Below, one piece after another: positions 8,416 to 18,238 of a DNA stretch of 64,000 nt. The notes under the pieces are model-generated. The model had not been told where the DNA came from, ran no database searches, and saw only the letters and a program-made list of their open reading frames with translations. The position numbers and the translations under genes were made by a program. The stretch comes from Flectonema sp. DT1601. Its lineage: Eukaryota > Euglenozoa > Diplonemea > Diplonemida > Diplonemidae. The DNA lies in contig OZ025835.1 of the NCBI GenBank assembly GCA_964019425.1, positions 62,001 through 126,000 on the forward strand, in the 5' to 3' direction. Positions within the stretch are counted from its first letter, which is position 1, and each line of letters starts with the position of its first letter.

Positions 8416-11400
8416 TCAGGTAGGAACTTGCGCGAGTAACTCTTCAGGCAGATCGAGCTTACGGGCTCCCATTTCACGAATAGTCGCAGCAGCACCAGAA
8501 GACAATAAATATTCCCATGTATCGGTGTTGGCTGCCAAACTTCCGATAGCAGCCGCTGCTCTCCATAAGGCGTCACTTGAAGGAGGAGATTGATGTAATA
8601 ATTTAACAAGAGGAGGAAGAATATCATATTTCAGTAACACACTTCTACTGTCAACTCGAGTTGCAAGATTTCTGATGGTTCCAGCAGCATGAGAAGCAGT
8701 CCTATTTGGAGGCCAGAGTAAACTAATTATTTGTTTAACTGCTCCATCATTCTCTAACACGAACCTGCGATGGGTCTGAACAGCACAAACCAAATTCCTA
8801 ATTGTCGCCAGAGATTCCTCAACAACTTTTTCATCAGAACACGACAGTTGAGAAATCAGTTCCTCGAGTATTGTATTGTCTTTTTCAACTTTACGATGTG
8901 CCAAATACTTTGTAGCCTTTCTAATCCCTTTCCTTACTCTCCCGTAATCTTCTTCATCACCAGTAGTAGTTTCTATTACCTTGTCATGCATCTGTTGCAC
9001 TGGTTCTGCCTTCCTTACTAACGGTGTGGCCCCAGCACTAACTAATGCTTTCGAACACTTAAAGTTCCCGTTACTAACTCCCCACTGGACAGGTGACATT
9101 AGAGAACCGTCTTTTTGATCTAAATAATTCGAAAAGGTTATCGGACTAAAAGTACTTGCAGCTAACTCAACTAACATTCGAATACAAGTAATACTGCCAC
9201 CACGAGAGGCGATGTGAAGGATCGTGCATCCATCAGCATCTGTCTCAAGTAATAGTGAACTAAGTGATTGAGGAGGTTGACTTCCTTCGTCTTGGTCTTC
9301 AGTACTATACCACCCGCTGTTAAGGATCTGTCGCAATGATTCCGCATCTCCTTTCCCAGCTGCGAGGTGTCCCAGGAGGGAAAATGACCGCAATTGTTCC
9401 AAACTGTAGAAACCTGATCCAATTATTTCAGAAAAGAGCTTCGGTCGACGGTAAGCAATGCAACAATGAAGCAATCCCCACTCTACTCTCTCTCCTGAAT
9501 GGGACGATACTTTTTGTTGTAGTAGTAGTCGTACGGAGTCTGCAGCATCAGAGTCTTTCCCGATGAGTGATTTCGTAACCACAAAGCTGATCGCATCTTC
9601 CAACTTGTCACACCTTGGAGCTGCGGGGATTATGTTGTGAAGAACTTTGTGATCATCCAGAGGCGTTACTTGTTGTGATATTAAATACTCTTCATAGTCA
9701 CATAAGACAGGTCTCGATATTAATTCACAAGGTGCGAACGGTCCCATCAGATCCTTCAGATTGCAGATCTGTTCGTCGCGATTCTCTTTGTCGATTAGCA
9801 TTCCTGCTATGCTTTTGAAGGCTCTCTCTTCACCTCCTTCACCAGCTGGTTTGTTGTCGGAGTTATACTTTCCCTGTGTTGTGTGATCTTCGATATATCT
9901 AACTGCTCGCAGTGCTGTTATCGAATCCCCACCAAGTGAGAAGAAATTGTCCTCAACTGTGATAACTCGTTCAGATATACTTAGAGCTGAAATCCAAGCA
10001 TTGCTAATAATTATTTGTAATCCAGTAGTAGGTAACTCTCCCACCACTGCTGAACCCCATTTAGAAGTGTGCAGGTCGGCTATTTGTGAATCTGAGATCT
10101 TTGATTGTGTTCCGAGTAGTTCTCCGAAAGAAGACGTCGCAACAAATGAAAACTGTACAGGGATAGCCTGCTGAATTAGAACAGTTGAGCATTGATATGA
10201 AATGAGATGAGATATGTGAGCCTGGGCATCAGGACTGAACTGATATTGAAAACATAAACAACAACAGAGAGTTTGAGACTCTTTAAGTAAAAAGCAGCGA
10301 ATATCCGTAAGTCCCAAGTGTTGTGCAATACCAGCTGAGATCTGATTTTCCGTAACCAACATGTCAACCAATACTCCGCGTAACTTTATTTTCGAATCTC
10401 GTCTACTCCCAGATATCATTACCAAGCCGTCTGATATAATCCCATAGTCACCAGTCAGAATCGGAGATGTGTACTTTCCGGTTATTTTTATTTCACCAGT
10501 TTCTGTAACTGTTACGTTGTAACTTCCCATCCCATTCCCTATTGGTATGTACCCGTTAAGGTAGTCTGAATTTTCAGACAGTTTGTTTCTAATGTCGTTG
10601 ATGACAACAGAGGATTGATATCCAACAGCTTCAGTCAGACCGAAAGTATTCCTAATTATTATTTTTGAATTACTCCATTCACTTGAATTAGATAACAACT
10701 CCCTCGGGAATTGTTCCCCTCCGAGACTGACACACTTCAGGTTCGGGTAACTCTCTGGACCAACACCCTCTGCTAATGATGAAATGAATATCTTCCAGTG
10801 AGTTGGAGTGCAGCAAATATGAGAAATCCGCATTTTACGAACTACTTCAGGAAGCTTTGAGGATGTTATTTCCGCTCTGGGGGGTACCACCAAACAGCTG
10901 CCAGCAAGTATTGCTGCGATTATATCCACGTGGCAAGGATCGAAAGTAAAATGTGATGCGAGTAAGATAACACTTTCGGGACTCAGGCATTCTTCAGATA
11001 CTTTACAGCTCGCGGATTCACAAATTTGAGCGTCTGTGACGGGAAGTACTTTTGGAAAACCAGTTGTGCCTGAAGTGGTTGCATAGTAGGATGGCCTTAC
11101 TTCTCTTCTGCTTTCATATTTATCACAATCACCGTGTGACAGTGTAATCTCTTGAGCTGTTGTAGCTATCTCTAATGTGCCTATGATGTGTGTGACGTTG
11201 CATTCTTTAATTAAGTAGCGAATCCTCTCTGCTGGCCACCTCCTGTCGAGTGTGACAAAAGGAACATTTAAGAAATAGCAACACAACATTGAGACCACCA
11301 ACTCAATCCCTTCCTCAACAATAATACCAACACAGTGTATCTCTGATATTGATAGTCGTCCCTCAGCTGCATCACTCGAAATGAAAGCTACTCCGCAAAC

Positions 11401-11508
11401 CTTCTCCAGTAGCTCGGAATACGAAACATGACTCTCTAATTCTCGTAAGGCAGTACGAGTTGGATATTTCACAGCAGCGGAGTGCAGTAGAGCTGCTACA
11501 TTGTTCAT
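8416..11508 (-). CDS. NRPS-like adenylation-carrier protein with ankyrin and armadillo repeats
   Basis: 1030 residues in one exon. Residues 1-470 form an acyl/aminoacyl adenylation domain: A3 loop YATTSGTTGFPK (142-153), A5 NTFGLTEA (287-294), A7 TGDYG (352-356) and A8-like GSRRDSKIKLRGV. Residues about 495-545 are a carrier domain with phosphopantetheine site FFSLGGDSITALR (Ser529). The region about 690-830 contains ankyrin-like repeats (DGCTILHIASRGGSITCIRML, PVQWGVSNGNFKCSKALV). Residues about 880-1020 form armadillo-like helices (SLATIRNLV, AAGTIRNLA, AAAAIGSLA). The A+T core resembles animal AASDH/ACSF4, whose C-terminus is a beta-propeller instead. The A10 lysine expected in a TS-x-GK context is not evident (TSSFGELLG). 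No condensation, reductase or thioesterase domain is present, so product release is unexplained. Substrate unknown. Confidence 0.85.
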   Translation of the reverse strand: MNNVAALLHSAAVKYPTRTALRELESHVSYSELLEKVCGVAFISSDAAEGRLSISEIHCVGIIVEEGIELVVSMLCCYFLNVPFVTLDRRWPAERIRYLIKECNVTHIIGTLEIATTAQEITLSHGDCDKYESRREVRPSYYATTSGTTGFPKVLPVTDAQICESASCKVSEECLSPESVILLASHFTFDPCHVDIIAAILAGSCLVVPPRAEITSSKLPEVVRKMRISHICCTPTHWKIFISSLAEGVGPESYPNLKCVSLGGEQFPRELLSNSSEWSNSKIIIRNTFGLTEAVGYQSSVVINDIRNKLSENSDYLNGYIPIGNGMGSYNVTVTETGEIKITGKYTSPILTGDYGIISDGLVMISGSRRDSKIKLRGVLVDMLVTENQISAGIAQHLGLTDIRCFLLKESQTLCCCLCFQYQFSPDAQAHISHLISYQCSTVLIQQAIPVQFSFVATSSFGELLGTQSKISDSQIADLHTSKWGSAVVGELPTTGLQIIISNAWISALSISERVITVEDNFFSLGGDSITALRAVRYIEDHTTQGKYNSDNKPAGEGGEERAFKSIAGMLIDKENRDEQICNLKDLMGPFAPCELISRPVLCDYEEYLISQQVTPLDDHKVLHNIIPAAPRCDKLEDAISFVVTKSLIGKDSDAADSVRLLLQQKVSSHSGERVEWGLLHCCIAYRRPKLFSEIIGSGFYSLEQLRSFSLLGHLAAGKGDAESLRQILNSGWYSTEDQDEGSQPPQSLSSLLLETDADGCTILHIASRGGSITCIRMLVELAASTFSPITFSNYLDQKDGSLMSPVQWGVSNGNFKCSKALVSAGATPLVRKAEPVQQMHDKVIETTTGDEEDYGRVRKGIRKATKYLAHRKVEKDNTILEELISQLSCSDEKVVEESLATIRNLVCAVQTHRRFVLENDGAVKQIISLLWPPNRTASHAAGTIRNLATRVDSRSVLLKYDILPPLVKLLHQSPPSSDALWRAAAAIGSLAANTDTWEYLLSSGAAATIREMGARKLDLPEELLAQVPT

Positions 11509-11930
11509 TGAGACTGCTTAACGACAATTAGTTTTAATTTAGAACACTCATTCCGCAACAAAAGAGAAGGTGTTCAAATGATACCAACAAAGCTATCTAA
11601 ACCAGTCGGCACATATTTAAAGTAAAGAATCCAACGGTACTGCAGTTTACAAAAAGATATAATTCACCAACACCTTCATCAGCTGTGGGGTCACAGGATC
11701 TGGACTACTCCAGACCATATCACACTACATACCTGATAACAGATATGTAGTAACATGGTATAATAAAAGAGAGAGAGATATAAAATAATATTTGACAATC
11801 TGCCTCACTTGTGAGTGCTAAAAGTCATTACCGTTGCTACAACAACATCAATTGTTTAGATAAATAGAAAGCCATCAGCTTTATTATTCTCCGAGTAACA
11901 AGAAGCCTTCACTATATGTCAGCAGATTGT
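11509..11930. other. Intergenic, nothing recognised
   Basis: About 420 bp between the NRPS-like start and the 3' end of the first AsnRS copy. It contains short purine stretches such as GAGAGAGAGATATA near 11770 but no gene. Homology to the second AsnRS copy starts only at about 11936, so this interval is outside the duplicated tract. Confidence 0.6.
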
Positions 11931-13929
11931 TTATGGAGTACATCTGTCCTGAACACGTGGGAACAGACACATCTCCCTAACGTGGTCGCAGTTGTTCTCA
12001 TCCGTGTTGTTGCAGAGCCACACGAGGAATCTCTCAAGACCCAAACCAAATCCACCGTGAGGAGTAGATCCGTACCTGTTGTTAGTTGTGAATTAGTTGT
12101 TGTTTTGTTGTAACAAACTCTTACTAAAATCAGAGAAGCAGTTACATCACTACAATACTTTATAAAGAATAATGTGGTTCATACTTTCTCTGGTCAGTGA
12201 ACCAGTAGTAAGGCTCAGGGTCAAGTCCCTCTCTCTTGTAACCAGACATCAATTCATCGAGGTCGTCCATTCTGTTTGTGTGGTATGGTTAGATAAAACA
12301 GTATATAATACATTAAGTGTTGATAGTGTAGTACTTGACAACACACCCTCCCCAGCTGTTCACAAAATGGAAACCAGCAGAAACAAGGAATTAAGTTACA
12401 TAAAAAAACAACAACACAAACCTCATCGACCCTCCGATAATTTCACCAATTCCAGGCATCAACAAGTCAACAGACTCAGTGAGGTCAGGGTTTCCTTCAA
12501 CTCTCTTCATGTAGAACGACTTCATTGAAGTTGGGAAGTTGATCATGAAAGTTGGCTCACCAATCTTAGCGATCATCTCACGTTCTGGACGGTCAGGAAT
12601 GTCATCCTCAGGTCCGAAGTGTTCCTTGGTGTCAACGTCCTGTTTTGGGATTTATTATAAACAGCACTAAAACACTCAAAACACCACAAACCAATTTCAA
12701 CAAAATATTAAATAACAAACCTTGTAAATGTTGTGCTGACGGCAGAACTTCACAGCGTCGGCGTGAGTGAGTCTGTTGAACGGTTTCTTTGGGATGTAAC
12801 ACTTCCTCCAGTGCTCACCTGAGTAGCCATCGCAAGGTTTTGGGTTCAGCCTGCGGATCTCTTCTCCACAGCTGTCCATCAAACGAGTCAAGACTCCGAT
12901 GACCAAGTCCTCAAGTCTGTCGAGAAGATCCTCAAACGTGATGAATGGATACTCTGCTTCAATGTGAGTGAATTCAGACAAATGTCTCTTCGTGTGAGTC
13001 TGCTCAGCTCTGTATGATGGAAGGATGCAGTAGCAATCACCTATCATTGGGATAGCAGTCTCCAAGTACAGTTGAGATGACTGAGTCAGGTATGCCTTCT
13101 GACCGTAGAAGTCGATGTTGAAGAGTGAACCACCACCTTCACACTGGGTCTGCACCATCGTTGGTGGCTGCACTTCCATACAACTCACATCGAAGAAGTG
13201 ATCTCTGAAGGCCTTCAGGGCATGGGAACGAACCTTCATCAGGGCAGCAGTCTTAGTACCTCTCAGCACCATGTGTCTCTGGTTGAGGAGAACGTTTGGG
13301 TTTGAGTCAGCGTTGATGACATTCTCAACTTCTGGGGTGCTGAGACCAGTGATTGCCCACTCTGAGACAGTTACTTCAAATGGAAGAACGTGTTTACTCT
13401 TCGCGGCGTTGACGTTGTGTACAGATGTCCCTCTGAACACGAGCGAAGTCTCTCTGGCAATCTTTGGAAGAGTCTTATCCCTAACAACACACTGAACGTA
13501 TGAAGAACCATCTCTGAGGATGATGAAGTGAAGTTTGCCCTGCGATCTGACGTTGTGGGCCCAACCTCTTACAATGATTTCCTCACCTTCGTGCTTTGGG
13601 ACGTCCGAGAGGTACACAGCGCGGTATCCCATACCGTCCTTAATGAGCTGCTTCTGGGCGTCGGTTTGTCCGGCCAGGGTAAATGCAACCTTCTCGTTTT
13701 TCACTGCAGCTGGAGGCTTCATCTTGGGCTTCTTCTCCTTTTTCTTTTTCTTCGTATTTGTTCCGATGAGGGGATTTATTTCATTACTCAAATCTTTCTT
13801 AACAACTCCACCGTCAGTCCACTTTAGAATCAGTCCTCGTAGATTACCAAGAAGTGTACTTCCATATCTCTTGTTTGATAAATGTAATGATTTAGTTGAT
13901 GCACTTCTGAGAGCGTATCTCGAAATCAT
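11931..13929 (-). CDS. Asparaginyl-tRNA synthetase, probable mitochondrial paralogue
   Basis: Four exons, 13929-12721, 12639-12422, 12271-12185 and 12075-11931, joined by GT-AG introns of 81, 150 and 109 bp with consistent phase, give 552 residues. Class II motifs are present: an OB-fold anticodon domain ([20 protein letters not shown]), motif 2 around [21 protein letters not shown], and motif 3 [14 protein letters not shown] in the last exon. The N-terminus ([20 protein letters not shown]) is Arg/Ser-rich and lacks acidic residues, as in mitochondrial presequences. It is followed by a remnant of the RII domain found whole in the neighbouring copy ([16 protein letters not shown]). The catalytic body is nearly identical to the copy at 14484-16827, introns included. 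I infer a duplicated cytosolic-type enzyme retargeted to mitochondria; targeting is untested. Confidence 0.88.
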
Positions 13930-14483
13930 AAGCCCCTCTGTTTAGGAGTGAAATAAATAAATCAAACTATTAATATCACCACCGAAGTAGTGTACTCACT
14001 CTGATGGTTTTTTACTCATGTGAACCTGAAAAGGAAGTAAAAACAATTATATTTTCAATGCAATGGCACCTCCACCACCACCACCACCACCACCACCAAT
14101 GCAACAAATGCCGCAACACAAAAAGGCAACCCAAAGCGGCTGATCAAATTAGAAGAAAAAAAGGCCAGAAAGGTCACTTCGTATGTTTTTATAACCCGAC
14201 TGGTAAATTGAATGCTCGCTGCAAACATTTCTCTTGTGCGCTGAGCCAAAGATAGAGGAAGGAAAAACAAAGTAAAATAGTTTCAGATAAAATAAAATAA
14301 AACCAAAAGTTCGAGAGCTGCTCAGAACAAATATTTCTTCCTATTTTAGAAGAGTTTTATTCGAAGCTCTTACAGTAAATAAAATAAAATTAAAAAAGAT
14401 AAAAAACTTCCTTCTAGAAAAAAAAGAATAGAAAAATAAATAAGTTCGTTGTTTTACTGTTAGATTACTTGTCACTTCCACAC
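13930..14483. other. Intergenic between the AsnRS copies, with trinucleotide repeat
   Basis: About 550 bp of unique DNA separates the tandem synthetase genes. A (CCA)n microsatellite occupies 14070-14098. No minus-strand gene is seen. A 26-codon plus-strand frame through the repeat encodes a polyproline peptide and was rejected as a gene. Confidence 0.65.
14070..14098. repeat. (CCA)n trinucleotide repeat
   Basis: About nine tandem CCA units in the spacer between the two AsnRS genes. A simple microsatellite, possibly length-variable. Confidence 0.9.
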
Positions 14484-16827
14484 CTACGGAGTACATCTGT
14501 CCTGAACACGTGGGAACAGACACATCTCCCTAACGTGGTCGCAGTTGTTCTCATCCGTGTTGTTGCAGAGCCACACGAGGAATCTCTCAAGACCCAAACC
14601 AAATCCACCGTGAGGAGTAGATCCATACCTGTTGTTAGTTGTGAATTAGTTGTTGTTTTGTTGTAACAAACTCTTACTAAAATCAGAGAAGCAGTTACAT
14701 CACTACAATACTTTATAAAGAATAATGTGGTTCATACTTTCTCTGGTCAGTGAACCAGTAGTAAGGCTCAGGGTCAAGTCCCTCTCTCTTGTAACCAGAC
14801 ATCAATTCATCGAGGTCGTCCATTCTGTTTGTGTGGTATGGTTAGATAAAACAGTATATAATACATTAAGTGTTGATAGTGTAGTACTTGACAACACACC
14901 CTCTCCAGCTGTTCACAAAATTGAAACCAGCAGAAACAAGGAATTAAGTTACATAAAAAAACAACAACACAAACCTCATCGACCCTCCGATAATTTCACC
15001 AATTCCAGGCATCAACAAGTCAACAGACTCAGTGAGGTCAGGGTTTCCTTCAACTCTCTTCATGTAGAACGACTTCATTGAAGTTGGGAAGTTGATCATG
15101 AAAGTTGGCTCACCAATCTTAGCGATCATCTCACGTTCTGGACGGTCAGGAATGTCATCCTCAGGTCCGAAGTGTTCCTTGGTGTCAACGTCCTGTTTTG
15201 GGATTTATTACAAACAGCACTAAAACACTCAAAACACCACAAACCAATTTCAACAAAATATTAAATAACAAACCTTGTAAATGTTGTGCTGACGGCAGAA
15301 CTTCACAGCGTCGGCGTGAGTGAGTCTGTTGAACGGCTTCTTTGGGATGTAACACTTCCTCCAGTGCTCACCTGAGTAGCCATCGCAAGGTTTTGGGTTC
15401 AGCCTGCGGATCTCTTCTCCACAGCTGTCCATCAAACGAGTCAAGACTCCGATGACCAAGTCCTCAAGTCTGTCGAGAAGATCCTCAAACGTGATGAATG
15501 GATACTCTGCTTCAATGTGAGTGAATTCAGACAAATGTCTCTTCGTGTGAGTCTGCTCAGCTCTGTATGATGGAAGGATGCAGTAGCAATCACCTATCAT
15601 TGGAATAGCAGTCTCCAAGTACAGTTGAGATGACTGAGTCAGGTATGCCTTCTGACCGTAGAAGTCGATGTTGAAGAGTGAACCACCACCTTCGCACTGA
15701 GTCTGCACCATCGTTGGTGGCTGCACTTCCATGCAGCTCACATCGAAGAAGTGATCTCTGAAGGCCTTCAGGGCATGGGAACGAACCTTCATCAGGGCAG
15801 CAGTCTTAGTACCTCTCAGCACCATGTGTCTCTGGTTGAGGAGAACATTTGGGTTTGAGTCAGCGTTGATGACATTCTCAACTTCTGGGGTACTGAGACC
15901 AGTGATTGCCCACTCTGAGACAGTTACTTCAAATGGAAGAACGTGTTTACTCTTCGCGGCGTTGACGTTGAAGATTGGCTTTCCTTTAAACACAAATGAG
16001 GTTTCTCTGGCAATCTCAGGAAGAGTCTTATCCCTAACAACACACTGAACGTATGAAGAACCATCTCTGAGGATGATGAAGTGAAGTTTGCCCTGCGATC
16101 TGACGTTGTGGGCCCAACCTCTTACAATGATTTCCTCACCTTCGTGCTTTGGGACGTCCGAGAGGTACACAGCGCGGTATCCCATACCGTCCTTAATGAG
16201 CTGCTTCTGGGCGTCGGTTTGTCCGGCCAGGGTAAATGCAACCTTTTCCTTCTTCACTGCGGCTGGAGCTTCTTTCTTTGACTTCTCAGCAGCCTTTTTT
16301 GGGGTTGCACCGATCTTTGTAAGGAAAGCATCCATTTGAGTGTCTAGTTCGGTTTTGACGGCTGCGCCGTTAGCCCACTTTAGATCTGGAAGTCTGCGGA
16401 GACCACCGAGGAACTGACCTCTGTTAAAAGAATAACCATCTGCGGTGATCTTTTCTTTTGATTCCTCAATCTTTGTTGAGATGAATCCAGCAATGTCAGC
16501 CGCGGAAATCTTAATGTCCGCACCACATTCCTTGTTAAAGTCTGCCTCTACGAAGTCACCTCCCTTGTTCAAGTATTTTACGGCGGCTTCGACCTGGCTG
16601 CCTTCGATAAGCCTTTCATCAATGATGTATTTACCAAGCATATCTCTACGGGATTCTGCCTGCATAGTTTTGTGCAGTAAGAGACCGATGTTCTTATCAC
16701 ACTTCTGAACATTTAAGGCGTCGAGGAATTCAATAAACTGAGCAGCCAGATCCTTACTCTTCAAGATGTTATCGATGTTCTTCTTTTCGAACCCAATTGC
16801 TGCGAAACGCGTCTCCATCTCACTCAT
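14484..16827 (-). CDS. NARS1: Asparaginyl-tRNA synthetase with GlnRS-type N-terminal domain
   Basis: Four exons, 16827-15274, 15192-14975, 14824-14738 and 14628-14484, encode 667 residues. Start at 16827 ([13 protein letters not shown]); the frame stays open upstream to 17070, but that part is not conserved-looking. Residues 1-190 match the two-part N-terminal domain (RI, RII) of eukaryotic glutaminyl-tRNA synthetases, an all-helical tRNA-binding appendage related to GatB/YqeY. The RII signature is [20 protein letters not shown] Lys/Ala/Glu linker follows, then the OB-fold anticodon domain and the class II core (motif 2 [15 protein letters not shown]; motif 3 GLGLER in exon 4). It charges tRNA-Asn in the cytosol. 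Its tandem partner at 11931-13929 lacks the appendage. Finding a GlnRS appendage on AsnRS is unusual to my knowledge. Confidence 0.92.
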
Positions 16828-17122
16828 AGTAATTATATAATGTCTGATTGGAAAGTAAATTAATTGGCTTACTTCATATAACGACAAAACATTCCACAAA
16901 TACAAACAATCAATAGAAGTGACGCTAACAAGGTGCGAGACAAAAGAAAGAATATTACAAACTAAATAGTTTTGCGTCACGGCAAAATTTGACCGCATCG
17001 ATAAGTTCTCTAAGCACTCGCATACTCGTAGAACGCTAACTGAGCGTCGAGAATGATTTCGTTTCTTCAATTTATTTATTAGAATCCACTAGCTACCGCA
17101 TTTTAGTGTTGCTAGTGGTTGA

Positions 17123-18238
17123 CTACCAGACAACTTCTTCAGTCTCAACTTCTTCAGTCTTTGGTCCGAGGAGGGCGTCAATCTGTTTGTTCATTTCATT
17201 TCTGACTGTTGCCGTGTCAGGGACCTTCAGAGCTTTACCACGTCGGATGCCTCCCAGAAACGCCCCTCTATTGAAGTCATGACGCTGAGTAAGAATCTTA
17301 CTTTCCGCGTTCTTAATTGCTTTCGCAACAGCAGCTGCGATCTCTGCCTGGGAGACGTCGCACTCGTTGCCAGATTCTTTTTTAACCAAATCCTTGTCAC
17401 CCTTTGCCAATGTCTTCAGGCATTTCATATCTTCTTCAGTCTCCGGTCCGAGGAGGGCGTCAATCTGTTTGTTCATTTCAGTTCTGACTGTTGCCGTGTC
17501 AGGGACCTGAAGTACTCGACCACGTCGGATACCTCCCAGAAACGCTCCTCTATTAAAGGAATGACGCTCGGCAATTATCTTGTCTTCCGCATTTCTGATT
17601 GCCTTCGAAACGGCTGCTGCAATCTGGTCTGCAGTAACCTCACTGAACTCATTATTGACGTCACTTTTCGCCATAGTCTTCAGGTATTTCATATCTTCTT
17701 CAGTCTCCGGTCCGAGGAGGGCGTCAATCTGTTTATTCATTTCATTTCTGACTGTTGCCGTGTCAGGGACTTGAAGTACTCGACCACGTCGGATACCTCC
17801 CAGAAACGCTCCTCTATTAAAGGCATAACGCTGAGCCAGAATTGTATTTTCGGCATTTCTGATTGCCTTCGAAACGGCTGCTGCAATCTGGTCTTCAGTA
17901 ACCTCACTACCTTCACTGAACTCATTATTGACGTCACTTTTCGCCATAGTCTTCAGGTATTTCATATCTTCTTCAGTCTCCGGTCCGAGGAGGGCGTCAA
18001 TCTGTTTGTTCATTTCAGTTCTGACTGTTGCCGTGTCAGGGACCTTCAGAACTTTACCACGTCGGATGCCTCCCAGAAACGCCCCTCTATTGAAGGCACG
18101 ACGCTGAGTAAGAATCTTACTTTCCGCGTTCTTAATTGCTTTCGCAACAGCGGCTGCGATCTCTGCCTGGGAGACCTCAGCCCCCTCGTTTTCATAACTC
18201 GCGGGGTGTTTGTCGTAGTGCTGCTCTTGTTTAATCAT
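17123..18238 (-). CDS. Tetra-RII protein: four tandem GlnRS N-terminal RII domains
   Basis: 371 residues made almost entirely of four RII-type repeats, at residues about 22-112, 113-200, 201-294 and 295-371. Each contains FNRGAFLGGIRRG, VPDTATVR and NKQIDALLGP. They align with the RII half of the GlnRS N-terminal domain and with the appendage of the adjacent AsnRS ([12 protein letters not shown]). There is no catalytic domain, signal peptide or membrane segment. Repeats 1 and 4 share VSQAEIAAAVAKAIKNAESK, while 2 and 3 share the AAAVSKAIRNAE type, an A-B-B-A pattern. RII domains increase tRNA affinity in GlnRS, so a free tetramer suggests a trans-acting tRNA-binding cofactor in the manner of yeast Arc1p. 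That role is inference. I know no described protein with this architecture. Confidence 0.87.
   Translation of the reverse strand: MIKQEQHYDKHPASYENEGAEVSQAEIAAAVAKAIKNAESKILTQRRAFNRGAFLGGIRRGKVLKVPDTATVRTEMNKQIDALLGPETEEDMKYLKTMAKSDVNNEFSEGSEVTEDQIAAAVSKAIRNAENTILAQRYAFNRGAFLGGIRRGRVLQVPDTATVRNEMNKQIDALLGPETEEDMKYLKTMAKSDVNNEFSEVTADQIAAAVSKAIRNAEDKIIAERHSFNRGAFLGGIRRGRVLQVPDTATVRTEMNKQIDALLGPETEEDMKCLKTLAKGDKDLVKKESGNECDVSQAEIAAAVAKAIKNAESKILTQRHDFNRGAFLGGIRRGKALKVPDTATVRNEMNKQIDALLGPKTEEVETEEVVW
17126..18175 (-). repeat. Four tandem about 270-bp coding repeats (RII modules)
   Basis: Units at about 17903-18175, 17639-17902, 17357-17638 and 17126-17356. They are nearly identical over stretches such as the region encoding PETEEDMKYLKTMAKSD, showing recent amplification or ongoing conversion. 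Confidence 0.9.

Noticed and set aside
14063-14143. Plus-strand 26-codon frame encoding polyproline followed by QQMPQHKK
   Set aside because: Created by the CCA microsatellite, very short and opposite to all other genes; no splice partner seen.
16828-17070. Extended N-terminus of the cytosolic AsnRS (81 extra codons to the Met at 17070)
   Set aside because: The extra residues look like translated [16 protein letters not shown] begins the conserved RI domain.
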